A stretch of 64,000 bases of DNA from Rufibacter sp. XAAS-G3-1 (GCF_013623775.1 NZ_JABFAM010000006.1:124001-188000), one strand, 5' to 3'; shown: positions 28,250 to 36,904, counted from the first letter of the stretch. Notes: a model not told the origin generated them from the letters alone. Made by a program: numbers and translations.

Positions 28250-28282
28250 TAAAGAGGCTGTAAGATTTCCAAGATCTCACAG

Positions 28283-28317
28283 GTTTGGGGCCAGTTTCTG
28301 TAAAACAGCCCCAAAAC
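28283..28317. repeat. P1 palindrome
   Basis: GTTTGGGGCCAGTTTCTG and TAAAACAGCCCCAAAAC form the arms; the left arm merges with an AGATCTCACAGGTTTGGGG piece. Confidence 0.6.
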
Positions 28318-28329
28318 ACTTCACTTCAA

Positions 28330-28425
28330 CCATCCTCCCCATCTTCTCATCTTCTCATCCCCTAATCTTCTCATCTCCAAATCTCCTAATCTTCTCATCT
28401 CCACATCTCCACATCTCCTAATCTT
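28330..28425 (-). repeat. inverted copy of the GATGTGGA tandem repeat (P5)
   Basis: CTCATCTCC, CACATCTCC and CCTAATCTT units run into the stop of the acetyltransferase gene. Read on the minus strand, the repeat begins with its TAG stop and mirrors the run at 28011. Confidence 0.8.
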
Positions 28426-28942
28426 CCACCAGTTCTTTCACGGGGCGTTTCCACCAGCTGTTATCGCGGGTGTGGCAGTCCCGGAGGAAGCCGTTTCTGG
28501 TCAGGATCTTTTCTGAGGCGGTGTTTCCGGTCTCGGTTTCAGCGATGACGGTGGAGATGTCTGGCCGGTTGGAGCACCAGGTCAGCAGGCCGTCAATGGC
28601 TTCACACATGATGCCCTGTTGCTGGTAATCTGGGTAGGTGCCGTAGCCAATCTCCACTTCCCCGGTCTCGTCGGGTTCACCTTTAAAGCACAAATCCCCC
28701 ACTAGTAGCTGCTCTTTTTTAAGGACAATGGCCCATAAGGTGTAGAAGTAGTATTCGCGGGGATGAAACGGGATCAAGCGCAGGAAGTAGTTTTCCAGGG
28801 CATCTGCCAGATCGGCTTCAATGTTTTTGGGGGTGTGCTGGAGGCCGAGCTGCTTTTCCAGCGAACCGTTGTTGGCGGCATACAATTTCAGTTGCGCCTC
28901 TGTGAGGGGCTGAATGAGCAGGCGTGGGGTTTCAATGATCAT
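28418..28942 (-). CDS. GNAT-family N-acetyltransferase
   Basis: 174 residues, full length for the RimJ/RimL-type branch. It begins ETPRLLIQPLTEAQ, a signature of this branch. The acetyl-CoA pocket region is EVEIGYGTYPDYQQQGIMCEAIDGLLTWC, with YQQQGIM in place of the usual Q-x-x-G-x-G/A, followed by a C-terminal NTASEKILTRNGFL. It transfers acetyl groups from acetyl-CoA to an unknown amine. It is convergent with the lipoprotein gene; its last codons run into the inverted tandem repeat. Confidence 0.85.
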   Translation of the reverse strand: MIIETPRLLIQPLTEAQLKLYAANNGSLEKQLGLQHTPKNIEADLADALENYFLRLIPFHPREYYFYTLWAIVLKKEQLLVGDLCFKGEPDETGEVEIGYGTYPDYQQQGIMCEAIDGLLTWCSNRPDISTVIAETETGNTASEKILTRNGFLRDCHTRDNSWWKRPVKELVED

Positions 28943-28998
28943 GTGCTTTGCCTTTTTGCAGATGAAAGATATTCATAAAAACCAGATTTTTTCCATCG

Positions 28999-30066
28999 CT
29001 ATTTGATTGCTTTTAGCATTTTAATAACAAATTCCTCTGTTCTGGACAGGTAAGGGTTCTCTTTTCGTTTCTTGGCATCGTGCTTCCGGAGGTAGTCAAT
29101 CAGTTTTTCCTGCTGGAAGAGGCTCACCACTTCGGGGTGGATGTAGTATTTGTTGCAGACGCTGGGCGTGTTGCCTAATTCCTGCGCCACCAGTTTGGCG
29201 GCCTCCTTCACCGCCTTTTCTTTGGAAATGGCAGGGTCTTCCCCCAGAATATGCTCCAGGCTTTCTACCATCAGTACCGTGCCCCCCCACGTCCGGAAGT
29301 CTTTGGCCGTAAACTCCTCCGGGCACAGGCTGCGCAGGTATTCGTTCACGTCCCCAGATTCAATGGGCTGACGGTTTCCTTCATCATCATAGTACTGGAA
29401 AAGATCATACCCCGGAATATCCTGGCACTGTTTCACCAGGCGCGCCAACCGCCGGTCTTTGATGCTGATTTCGTGTTTGATACCTTTCTTGCCCACAAAG
29501 TCAAGCTTGAGGTGGTCGCCTTCCACTTTCACGTGCCGGTCGCGCAACGTGGTGAGCCCGTAAGACTTGTTTGATTTGGCGTACGCTTTGTTTCCTATTC
29601 TGATGAACGAGTTATCCAGCAACTCCACCACAATGGCCAGAATCTTGCGCTTCTCCAGCTTCTTAAGCCGAAGGTCTTTCTCCACCTGCTTCCTGATGGC
29701 GGGCAAGGCGTTGCCAAACGCAATCATGCGCCCGAATTTGTTTAGGCTTCTGACTTGTTTCCACTGCGGGTGGTAGATGTACTGTTTGCGGCCTTTGTCG
29801 TCTCGGCCGGTGGCCTGAATGTGGCCGTTGGCCATGGGGCAAATCCAGACATTTGTCCAGGCCGGTGGTATGACCAGTTTCTGAAGACGCTCCAACACCT
29901 TCTCATCGGTCACGGGTTCTCCCTTGGCCGTAAAATAGGTAGCGGTCTTCCCCTTCAATACCCGGGTAATGCCGGGTTTGGTGTCTGGGAAATAACGAAG
30001 GCCGGCCTGCTGGGCAGAAACGGTCGCATCGGCATAGATGGCGTGGGGAGTTAACTGGTTTTCCAT
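28999..30066 (-). CDS. DNA topoisomerase IB
   Basis: 355 residues, typical of bacterial poxvirus-like TopIB. Motifs include GHIQATGRDDKGRKQYIYHPQW (catalytic Arg region), AYAKSNKSYGLTTLRDRHV with the catalytic Lys nearby, FRTWGGTVLMVESL (second Arg) and SVCNKYYIHP with the nucleophilic Tyr (307 or 308). The enzyme relaxes supercoils by nicking one strand through a 3'-phosphotyrosine. It is present in a minority of bacteria and probably supplements gyrase. It is a single gene. Confidence 0.92.
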   Translation of the reverse strand: MENQLTPHAIYADATVSAQQAGLRYFPDTKPGITRVLKGKTATYFTAKGEPVTDEKVLERLQKLVIPPAWTNVWICPMANGHIQATGRDDKGRKQYIYHPQWKQVRSLNKFGRMIAFGNALPAIRKQVEKDLRLKKLEKRKILAIVVELLDNSFIRIGNKAYAKSNKSYGLTTLRDRHVKVEGDHLKLDFVGKKGIKHEISIKDRRLARLVKQCQDIPGYDLFQYYDDEGNRQPIESGDVNEYLRSLCPEEFTAKDFRTWGGTVLMVESLEHILGEDPAISKEKAVKEAAKLVAQELGNTPSVCNKYYIHPEVVSLFQQEKLIDYLRKHDAKKRKENPYLSRTEEFVIKMLKAIK

Positions 30067-30127
30067 TTCAAGGTAGCGCTAGAGAAGTTTCACTCCTTAA
30101 ACCCGTGCGGAAGATAAAAGTTGTAGC

Positions 30128-30169
30128 TTTGTTTTCGGCCTGTTTTCAAGAAAACAGGCCGAAAACAAA
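30128..30169. repeat. P1 palindrome, perfect 20-bp arms
   Basis: TTTGTTTTCGGCCTGTTTTC pairs exactly with its complement after a 2-base loop. It is the best-formed copy in the window and lies between divergent genes, so it is not simply a terminator. Confidence 0.9.
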
Positions 30170-30327
30170 CTTTTCCCTTTCTCCTTTTTCCGCATAAGTT
30201 TGAGACGGGTGCATTTGCAAACTTGCCTCATGTCCACCACATTTACGCCAGTAACAGTGCGGTAGGTCAATGGTAAGGGCGATGACGCTTTTCTTCTGGC
30301 CTGCTAGCGGACAGGCCAGGGAGCCAG

Positions 30328-30364
30328 CTTTCGGCCTCTTTTCAAGAAAACAGGCCGAAAACAA
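30328..30364. repeat. P1 palindrome
   Basis: TTTCGGCCTCTTTTC and GAAAACAGGCCGAAA differ at one position. It is the same CGG/CCG subtype as 30128, 160 bp away. Confidence 0.75.
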
Positions 30365-30465
30365 ACCGTATCCTTGTCCTGCTTCTTTCATGGGCAGCAG
30401 CAACCAGCCGTTGTTGTCATTTTACCAGAGTTCTCGTAGAAGTGAATTTTAACCGATGTACACCT

Positions 30466-31329
30466 ATGTTTGCTAGATTCTTCGCCCCGCTTTCCTCAGG
30501 AGTGAAACCAGCTTTTGCCGCGTTCCTGTTGCTCTCTTCTGTCCTGCTCACCAGTTGCGGCGACAAAAACGGCGATACGGTCTTTTTCCCCATAGAGAAT
30601 GATCTGCAGTTAGGAATGCAGGTGTCGCAACAGGCAGATTCTTTGTATGCCAGCAAAGGTCAGTTATTAGACCGTAACTCCCCCAACCCAAGAACGCGCG
30701 CCGCTTACGCGCACCTTGATCAAATTGTGGAGCGGATATTGGAATCTGGACAGGTCACGTACCGTGATGAATTCCCCTGGGATGTCAAGATCATTGATGA
30801 CAAGAATGTTCAAAACGCGTTCGCCACGCCGGGCGGCCACATCTACGTTTTCACCGGTTTGATCAGTTATCTGGACAACGAAGACCAACTGGCGGGAGTT
30901 CTGGGCCATGAGATAGCCCACGCAGACCAACGGCATTCCATCAAACAACTACAGAAGCAATACGGCATTTCGGTTATCTCCGGACTGATTCTGGGGAGTG
31001 AAGCAGGGGGTTTGGAGCGGGTTATCACGCAAGCGGGGGGACAGTTCTTAGGGCTAAAATTCAGCCGCGACTATGAGCGGGAGGCAGACGAGTTCTCGGT
31101 GCTGTATTTGGGAGCCACTGATTATTACGCCTGTGACGGCGCCGCCGGATTCTTCCAGAAAATGCAAGCCCTTGAAAACAGAGGCACCCCGCCCGAGTTT
31201 GCCAGCACCCACCCCGCCCCCGGTAACCGCATCCAGGACATTCAGGCCCACGCCCGCCAACGCGGCTGCAAAACAGAAACCGCCTCTAACACCGGCTTCC
31301 AGGAATTCAAACGCAATCTGGGCTTGTAA
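30466..31329 (+). CDS. M48-family metalloprotease, lipoprotein
   Basis: 287 residues from ATG 30466; an upstream GTG adds eight residues without improving the signal. The signal ends FLLLSSVLLTSC (lipobox Cys31). The active site is HEIAH at 148-152, with the third zinc ligand in the later READEF. Before it are ATPGGHIYVFTGLI and DQLAGVLGHEIAH, typical of the BepA/Oma1-like M48C branch. Such proteases act in the periplasm on misassembled outer-membrane proteins. A C-terminal TPR extension like that of BepA is lacking. It is followed 68 bases later by the APP1-type gene. Confidence 0.9.
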   Translation: MFARFFAPLSSGVKPAFAAFLLLSSVLLTSCGDKNGDTVFFPIENDLQLGMQVSQQADSLYASKGQLLDRNSPNPRTRAAYAHLDQIVERILESGQVTYRDEFPWDVKIIDDKNVQNAFATPGGHIYVFTGLISYLDNEDQLAGVLGHEIAHADQRHSIKQLQKQYGISVISGLILGSEAGGLERVITQAGGQFLGLKFSRDYEREADEFSVLYLGATDYYACDGAAGFFQKMQALENRGTPPEFASTHPAPGNRIQDIQAHARQRGCKTETASNTGFQEFKRNLGL

Positions 31330-31397
31330 TCCAGTGTCTCTACTTATTGCCGCGTTTTTCGTAAAAGAGCGGAGAAACGCAAAAAGAACCTTGTACC

Positions 31398-32603
31398 ATG
31401 GCCAACGACTTCAAACAGAACCTGGGTAAAATCATTGAACGCTCCAATGATCAATTTGATTTGGTGATGCAGCGGCTCAGGAACCGGTTTGGCCTCTACA
31501 AGCCTTTGCAGATTGTGGCGTACCGCAGCTACGGCACCGTGAACCGCCTTTACCTGAAAGGACGCGTGCTGGCCAACAAAGGCATTACCTCGGCCGAAGA
31601 CAATGACACGCTCCTGAAGAACCTGCTTAACATGTACCGGAGGTTTGAGAGTGACGAGGTGCCGAATGCCCAATTGCGCATTGTGTACCAGGAGCAGGAA
31701 TACACCGTCTTGACTGACAAAGAAGGGTATTTCGTGATCAACCTGGAGCCTAACACCCCGCTGCCCCTGGATAATATCTGGCACGAAATGGAAGTGGAAC
31801 TGGTGCAGGCCGCTATCTCTTCCTTTGAACCCGGCGTGAAAACCATGGCCCACGTGTTGGTGCCACCGCCCGATGCCGAGTACGGCATCATCTCTGACAT
31901 TGACGACACCATCGTGCTCACCTCGGCCACCGATATTATCAAGATGTCGCAGCACACGTTCATGAACAACGCCCGCACCCGTTTGCCTTTCGCGGGCGTC
32001 TCGGCGTTTTACCGTTCGCTGCAACTGGGCCGGAACGGCAAGCGCAACAACCCGTTTTTCTACGTGAGCAGCAGTCCCTGGAACATGTATGACCTGCTCC
32101 ATGACTTTCTGGACATCAATGACATTCCGGCCGGCCCGCTCCTGCTCCGCGACTTTGGGCTCATGCAGAACAAGTTCTTCGGGGCAGACCACATGAGCCA
32201 TAAATTCAAGGAGATCCAGAACATTCTGCTCACCTACCCGCACCTGAACTTCGTGCTCATCGGCGACAGCGGCCAGCAGGATGCCCCCATTTACAAAGAA
32301 GTCATCCAGAAATTCCCCGGTCGCATTCTCTGTGTTTACATAAGGGATGTGAAATTAGAAGAGCGCGCTAAAATTGTGACCACTATCTCAGAAGAACTAA
32401 AAGGGACGGTAGAAATGCTGCTGGTCAAAGACACCGAAACCGCCGCCCAACACGCCGCCGACACCGGCCTTATCTTCCATGAAGAAATCAAGAAAGTGGA
32501 AGAGCAGAAAGAAATTGACAAAAGCGCCGCCGCCGGCACCCCCACCCACCAAGCCCCGGCCCCCCTCAGCAAAGACACGAGGAAAATGAGTCCTGAGTCT
32601 TGA
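31398..32603 (+). CDS. APP1-family phosphatase-domain protein (DUF2183)
   Basis: 401 residues. The central domain starts EYGIISDIDDTIVLTSATDI (162-181); the Asp167/Asp169 pair in DIDDT is the HAD-type catalytic motif of the yeast App1 phosphatidate phosphatase. Also conserved are FFYVSSSPWNMYDLL, PAGPLLLRDFG and FVLIGDSGQQD, matching HAD motifs II-IV. The N-terminal 150 residues include a beta-sandwich-like region (LYLKGRVLANKG, TDKEGYFVINL). There is no signal peptide, so it probably dephosphorylates a lipid or phosphoester in the cytoplasm. The last codons form the first unit of a TGAGTCC tandem repeat. Confidence 0.87.
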   Translation: MANDFKQNLGKIIERSNDQFDLVMQRLRNRFGLYKPLQIVAYRSYGTVNRLYLKGRVLANKGITSAEDNDTLLKNLLNMYRRFESDEVPNAQLRIVYQEQEYTVLTDKEGYFVINLEPNTPLPLDNIWHEMEVELVQAAISSFEPGVKTMAHVLVPPPDAEYGIISDIDDTIVLTSATDIIKMSQHTFMNNARTRLPFAGVSAFYRSLQLGRNGKRNNPFFYVSSSPWNMYDLLHDFLDINDIPAGPLLLRDFGLMQNKFFGADHMSHKFKEIQNILLTYPHLNFVLIGDSGQQDAPIYKEVIQKFPGRILCVYIRDVKLEERAKIVTTISEELKGTVEMLLVKDTETAAQHAADTGLIFHEEIKKVEEQKEIDKSAAAGTPTHQAPAPLSKDTRKMSPES

Positions 32604-32626
32604 GTCCTGAGTCTTGAGTTCTGAGT
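32587..32626 (+). repeat. TGAGTCYTGAGTCY tandem repeat at a stop codon (P5)
   Basis: Alternating GAGTCCT and GAGTCTT units run from the last coding codons through the TGA stop of the APP1-type gene (32601-32603). The stop is supplied by the repeat itself. Confidence 0.75.
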
Positions 32627-32654
32627 TGTGTTTATGATAATCCTCCTCTTATTT

Positions 32655-32733
32655 TGTCATCCTGTAAGAATCTTGTGGGCAAACTAGATTAACTCTTCTT
32701 TGGTCGCCTTCAAGATTCTTTCAGGAGGACAAT
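32655..32733. repeat. dispersed TGTCATCCTG repeat
   Basis: GTCATCCTGTAAGAATCTTG ... AAGATTCTTTCAGGAGGACA form outer arms of an imperfect inverted repeat. A related copy is at 50776-50862. Confidence 0.55.
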
Positions 32734-32828
32734 GTGGATGATTGGTGCGCACAGGAAGGAGACGGTGGGGAGTAGAACCCATCCCCGCCCCTCCGAGGAG
32801 GGGAATACGTTTTTGCGGAGGAGTACAG

Positions 32829-32876
32829 GTAATGCCTCTATGGCGCGGATTTACTTCCGCGCCATAGAGGCATTAC
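32829..32876. repeat. P2 hairpin, perfect 21-bp arms
   Basis: The left arm (32829-32849) begins GTAATGCCTC and ends GGCGCGGA. The right arm (32856-32876) is its exact complement, and the loop is TTTACT. The outer stem sequence is unlike that at 28200 but equally well paired. Confidence 0.88.
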
Positions 32877-32924
32877 AAACCAATAGCCGCTGCTGCCTTT
32901 ACTACATTTACTGCTACTTCCATT

Positions 32925-33150
32925 ACTTACTTTCCCAGTTCCAGTCTTCCCCGAGCGCGCCTCGCTTTTGGCCATAGACAGACCTCAGCTAAGAGAAGAG
33001 AACTTCCCGGGCCGAAAGGGCAGTGCGAGAGGGGAAGACGGGGCCCCGCGGCCGTGAGCGCATACCGCCAAAGATGGAACAATACAGCACCTGCACCCAC
33101 GCAAAAAGCAGCCAAGCCGAGGGAACAGCAGATTGCATGCACCAATCACT
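32925..33150. repeat. P4 block, GC-rich repeat copy 1
   Basis: About 220 bp repeated at 45528-45780 in the same orientation. The central part (about 33003-33062) is identical in both copies, including GGGCCGAAAGGGCAGTGCGA and GGGGCCCCGCGGCCGTGAGC. It follows a P2 hairpin in both places. A short minus-strand frame ending LALPFRPGKFSSLS is shared, but the DNA identity extends through third codon positions, so a protein product is doubtful. Confidence 0.7.
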
Positions 33151-33307
33151 CCAAAGAAGAGGCCAAGAATGAAGCAAGAACGGATAGTAGCCAACCCATG
33201 TTTTACGCCTGTTTTCCCTAAAGCAGACCAGAAACGCAGAAAGGAACCACTTAGCGTAAAAGTTTCAACAAACAAACACTCTTTCCGCGCAAGCACGAAT
33301 CTTCTCC
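33151..33307. other. end of the repeat-filled gap
   Basis: It contains a P1 copy at 33200-33236 (GTTTTACGCCTGTTTTCC / AAAGCAGACCAGAAACG). The rest is unrecognised. Confidence 0.4.
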
Positions 33308-33766
33308 CTAACTGGAATGATCCGCGACAATCTTCCATTTACCGGCTATTTTCCTGAAAACAAGCGAAAAATGACCTTGCACATCGCCAATGGCGCGGCG
33401 CAGGTGCCACTTGCCTACCACAAAGAAAGCATCCTTGCTCAGCCGGTCGGTTTTGAGCAAGGTGAACGTAAGGGTTCCCATGGCTTCTGGGGTAGGATAA
33501 CTTCGGCGGTAGTTTTGCAGGGTCTTTTCCCATCCATAAGTAGGCCCGTTCTTCCCGATGAACACCAGCGAATCTGAATGCCAATAGGAGGCCATGTAGG
33601 CTTCCAGATCACCTCTGTTCCAGGCCTCACTTTGCTCCAGCATCACGGCGCCAATAGCTTCTTTTCCCTGACCCGATGCTCTCAACGGTGGGGTGCAACT
33701 GCTGCTGCCTACCAACAGCAAAAGCCACAAGGCAGATAGACAAACAAGGTGCTCAGGTCTCTTCAT
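33308..33766 (-). CDS. SnoaL/DUF4440-like (NTF2-fold) lipoprotein
   Basis: 152 residues from ATG 33766, which gives the lipoprotein signal MKRPEHLVCLSALWLLLLVGSSSC. The body has the NTF2-like pattern of DUF4440 proteins: LEQSEAWNRGDLEAYMASYW, LVFIGKNGPTYGWEKTLQNYR and a closing GHFSLVFRKIAGKWKIVADHS. Such domains bind small ligands or act as enzymes; no catalytic function can be assigned. It starts 4 bases after mtgA ends, so the two are probably co-transcribed. Confidence 0.8.
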   Translation of the reverse strand: MKRPEHLVCLSALWLLLLVGSSSCTPPLRASGQGKEAIGAVMLEQSEAWNRGDLEAYMASYWHSDSLVFIGKNGPTYGWEKTLQNYRRSYPTPEAMGTLTFTLLKTDRLSKDAFFVVGKWHLRRAIGDVQGHFSLVFRKIAGKWKIVADHSS

Positions 33767-33770
33767 GGCC

Positions 33771-34505
33771 TTAGTTTTGCAGCCATTTGTTGATGTAGGC
33801 ACTTCCTCCCAGACGGGTCATGTTCCGGGCAATATTGCGGCGGCGGCGCAGGGTGTAGCCAGAAGGTTTGGCCGCCGAATAGCGGATGGGGTTGGGAAGC
33901 ACCGCCGCTAACAGGGCTGCCTGGTTCTTGCTCACGTTTTTAGGGTCGGTTTTGAAATACTTTCTGCTGGCGGCATGCACCCCAAAGATATGGTCGCCCA
34001 TTTCAGCAATGTTCAGGTACACCTCCAGAATGCGTTCCTTGCCCCACAGCAGCTCAATGAGAAAGGTGAAGTACATCTCCACTCCTTTTCTCAGATAGCT
34101 TCGTCCGTGCCACAGGAACACGTTTTTGGCTACCTGTTGACTGATGGTGCTTCCGCCCACCGTCTTTTTGCTGGACATGTTCCGCTGGAAGGCTTGTTTG
34201 ATGGCTTTAAAGTCGAAACCGCTGTGGGTAAAGAATAACTGATCCTCGGCGGCAATCACGGCCAGCGGCAAGTTCACCGACATGTCTTCCATATCCACGA
34301 ACTGGTGCTGGATCTGGTCTACCTTCTGCGTTTTAGGGGAAGGTTCAGAACGTTTGGAGAGCATGTGCAGCGTCACGGGCGGGTCAATCCACTTGTAGAC
34401 AAGCACCCACAGAACCGTCACCAGGAACAGGGTAATGCAAAGCTTCAGGAAAAGCCATCGGGCATCTGCCCAGGTAAAGGGAACGGAAATCTGCTTTTTA
34501 GCCAT
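33771..34505 (-). CDS. mtgA: monofunctional biosynthetic peptidoglycan transglycosylase
   Basis: 244 residues with one N-terminal membrane anchor (FLKLCITLFLVTVLWVLVY). The GT51 domain shows AAEDQLFFTHSGFD with the catalytic Glu, STISQQVAKNVFLWHGRSYLRKG and ERILEVYLNIAEMGDHIFGVHAAS. It polymerises lipid II into glycan strands at the periplasmic face. There is no transpeptidase domain, hence monofunctional. It is first in a two-gene unit with the DUF4440-like lipoprotein. Confidence 0.94.
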   Translation of the reverse strand: MAKKQISVPFTWADARWLFLKLCITLFLVTVLWVLVYKWIDPPVTLHMLSKRSEPSPKTQKVDQIQHQFVDMEDMSVNLPLAVIAAEDQLFFTHSGFDFKAIKQAFQRNMSSKKTVGGSTISQQVAKNVFLWHGRSYLRKGVEMYFTFLIELLWGKERILEVYLNIAEMGDHIFGVHAASRKYFKTDPKNVSKNQAALLAAVLPNPIRYSAAKPSGYTLRRRRNIARNMTRLGGSAYINKWLQN

Positions 34506-34675
34506 AAACACCTAAGAGCTTGTTTACATTTGAGGTTTGCAGGCTCAACTAACCAGAGAAAGGTTCTGCGGAAGCGCTTTTTGAGCAGCGTAGCGGCGCT
34601 ACGGGGCGGCGCAACCGCGAACGCAGGTTCTTTTTATAGTCGTTTGCAGCGCAAAATAAAATTTAAACATGGAAC
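34506..34675. other. spacer upstream of mtgA
   Basis: A small hairpin GTAGCGGCGCTAC lies near 34590-34602 and there is a GC-rich tract. No gene or clear promoter is seen. Confidence 0.35.
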
Positions 34676-34872
34676 CTGTTTAGAGTTTTTCATGAACCGG
34701 CATTTAAAGCAATTCTTCTGGGGCAAGCGTCAAGCAGCGCCATCGTTTTTAGGCTACTTTTATGAAAACAGGCAGAAAACAAGAGGCGGTTATTTGCATA
34801 CTGCCGCAAGCATCTGCTTGTACCGCCGTTTTCAGGGTGTTTTTAGGAAAACAGGCGCAAAACTCTAAACAG
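34676..34872 (+). repeat. P3 element, 197 bp with 14-bp inverted ends
   Basis: Ends CTGTTTAGAGTTTT and AAAACTCTAAACAG. Nearly identical to 22569-22766. Differences between the copies are single-base changes spread along the length. Confidence 0.8.
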
Positions 34873-34994
34873 CTTCATGCTCTTAGCTGCCTGCACAAAG
34901 TATCGTCTGTCAAGACAAAAATACTGAAATAGTGGTAGCATGAAGAAAGCCTTCTTAAATTAGAAGCGTTTACGTACGTTTTTAAAAAACACGC
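34873..34994. other. leader of the Lon-N-domain gene
   Basis: AT-rich; nothing specific recognised. Confidence 0.3.
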
Positions 34995-35630
34995 ATGAGT
35001 AGATTTCTACCCCTTTTTCCGTTGAACATAGTGGTGTTTCCGGGGGAAAAGCTGAATCTCCATATTTTTGAACCCCGCTACCGGCAACTCATCATGGAGT
35101 GCCAGACCAATGGCACCACGTTTGGGATACCGGTGTACCTGGAGAATGGGCTGGGCGAGTATGGCACCGAAATCAAGATCCTGAGTCTGGAAAAGAAATA
35201 CCTGGGCGGCGAGATGGACATCAAAACCAAAGGTCTGGGGGTTTTCAAGATAAAGGAATTCCAGCGGCAGGTGCCGGGTAGGCTTTACTCAGGCGGTGAG
35301 GTGGAAGACCTGCCCCTCATCAAGGACGAAGACCCTTTCCAGCGAATCCAGATACTGGAATTGCTCAAGCAACTGTACAGCGCGTTGGGTATTCAAACGC
35401 TCATGCTCAACCTGCCAGATAATTTTCAGTCTTATGATGTGGCGCACCATCTGGGTTTCTCCACCGAACAGGAATATGAACTGTTGCAACAAACCAAGGA
35501 AAGTGACCGGCTGGAGATGATCTTAGCCCACTTGACCAGGATTTTACCGGTGGTTCTGGAAACCGAACGCCTGAAAGAACGGGTGAAACTCAACGGCCAC
35601 TTCAAACACCTTATTCCGCCCAACTTTTAA
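34995..35630 (+). CDS. Lon N-terminal (substrate-binding) domain protein
   Basis: 211 residues consisting of a stand-alone Lon substrate-binding (PUA-like) domain: FLPLFPLNIVVFPGEKLNLHIFEPRYRQL is the characteristic opening, followed by a helical C-terminal region (YDVAHHLGFSTEQEYELLQQ). There is no ATPase or protease domain. Such proteins are common but uncharacterised, and may recognise unfolded proteins. The metallophosphoesterase gene follows 47 bases later in the same direction. Confidence 0.88.
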   Translation: MSRFLPLFPLNIVVFPGEKLNLHIFEPRYRQLIMECQTNGTTFGIPVYLENGLGEYGTEIKILSLEKKYLGGEMDIKTKGLGVFKIKEFQRQVPGRLYSGGEVEDLPLIKDEDPFQRIQILELLKQLYSALGIQTLMLNLPDNFQSYDVAHHLGFSTEQEYELLQQTKESDRLEMILAHLTRILPVVLETERLKERVKLNGHFKHLIPPNF

Positions 35631-35677
35631 CTTGCAAGAAGAGTAAGTGATACTGCTAGCACAGCCCCACCCAAAAA

Positions 35678-36904
35678 ATGCTTTATACCATTGCCCTCTC
35701 TGTTCTCCTTGTCTTTATTGCCTGGTTTGTCTGGGCGTACCTGCGCGAGCGGAAATACCGGAAAAAACCCTTTTATTCTTTAGCTGAGATTGGCTGGCGC
35801 ACCAACTCACCGCCGCCGGCCAGTCAAAGAATCCACTCCATTGCCATGGTGGGTGATGTGGGGAGCAATGGTTCACCGGAAGAGGATCTGCTTCTGCAAG
35901 CTATCCAGGCCTGGATTGCTGAAGCCGGGAAAAACAGCACCATTCTTTTTCTGGGAGACAACATCTACCCTACCGGTTTACCGCCCGTAGAGAGTTTCAG
36001 GTACGCCCAGGCCGAACAACGGCTGAACAACCAATTAGCGCTTTTCAAGCATTACCAGGGCAAAGTCATTTACCTGAGCGGCAACCATGACTGGAACAAA
36101 GGGCGCAAAGACGGGCATTCCTTTGTGCTGCGGCAGGAGAACTACATCACTGAGAAGTTGCAGGATGCCTTGGCCTACCTGCCCCAGGGCGGCAGTCTGG
36201 GCCCGGTTACCTGGGAGATCAACGGGCAGCTTCTGATCATTGTGATCAATACCCAATGGTGGGTACAGAGAGGTTTCAAGCCTTTGGAGCGGAGCCCCGG
36301 CCAAGCGTATAAGATCTCCAGGGATTTTTACCCAGCTTTGAAAGAGTTGCTGGAACAAAACAAACATAGGTTCATTGTGCTGGCCGCGCATCACCCGTTG
36401 TACAGCAATGCCTTACACGGCGGTAAGTTCACCGTTAAACAGCACCTGTTTCCGCTTACCTTCATCAACAAACGGGCTCTTATTCCGCTTCCGCTGGTGG
36501 GTTCCATGTTCAGGGTATACCGCAAATACCTGGGCATGCACGAAGATATGTCGTATCCGCCGTACCGGAAATTCAGGAGAAGGTTACTGCGGATTCTGCA
36601 CCAGTACAACTCCATTTTTTACGTGGCGGGGCATGACCACAACTTGCAGTACTTTCAGGTGCAGGGCAACCATTACGCGGTGAGCGGCTCGGGCAGTAAA
36701 ACCAACTTTGTGGCCAAAGGCGGCAAAGCCTCTTTCGCCCACGAGAACAAAGGCTTTATGGTGCTAGACCAATACCAGGACGGCACCATCTGGCTGCGCG
36801 TCATAGAACCGGCCCTCACGGCGGGCGAAGAACCGGTGCTGGCTTTTCAGAAAAGGATTTACCAGGCCCCTGCTCCCGTTACTCCTCCTGCCGGGGCAGA
36901 ATAA
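35678..36904 (+). CDS. membrane-anchored metallophosphoesterase
   Basis: 408 residues. One N-terminal membrane segment (LYTIALSVLLVFIAWFVWAYL) precedes a calcineurin-like domain: MVGDVGSNG replaces the usual DxH start, then FLGDNIYPTG, YLSGNHDWNKG, VLAAHHPLYS and VAGHDHNLQYF. These supply two-metal ligands for hydrolysis of a phosphoester. The substrate is unknown. The gene overlaps the convergent lipid-kinase gene by 26 bases. Confidence 0.87.
   Translation: MLYTIALSVLLVFIAWFVWAYLRERKYRKKPFYSLAEIGWRTNSPPPASQRIHSIAMVGDVGSNGSPEEDLLLQAIQAWIAEAGKNSTILFLGDNIYPTGLPPVESFRYAQAEQRLNNQLALFKHYQGKVIYLSGNHDWNKGRKDGHSFVLRQENYITEKLQDALAYLPQGGSLGPVTWEINGQLLIIVINTQWWVQRGFKPLERSPGQAYKISRDFYPALKELLEQNKHRFIVLAAHHPLYSNALHGGKFTVKQHLFPLTFINKRALIPLPLVGSMFRVYRKYLGMHEDMSYPPYRKFRRRLLRILHQYNSIFYVAGHDHNLQYFQVQGNHYAVSGSGSKTNFVAKGGKASFAHENKGFMVLDQYQDGTIWLRVIEPALTAGEEPVLAFQKRIYQAPAPVTPPAGAE

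Larger units (their letters stand above)
30067..30465. other. divergent spacer with two P1 palindromes
   Basis: A 400-base gap between divergent topoisomerase IB and M48 protease genes. It contains a perfect P1 copy (30128-30169), a second copy (30328-30364) and connecting DNA (CATTTGCAAACTTGCCTCATG) that recurs near 7094-7115. No gene is evident. Confidence 0.5.

Noticed and set aside
31344-32243. 299-codon frame opposite the APP1-type gene
   Set aside because: The sense frame carries intact HAD motifs; the antisense frame has none.
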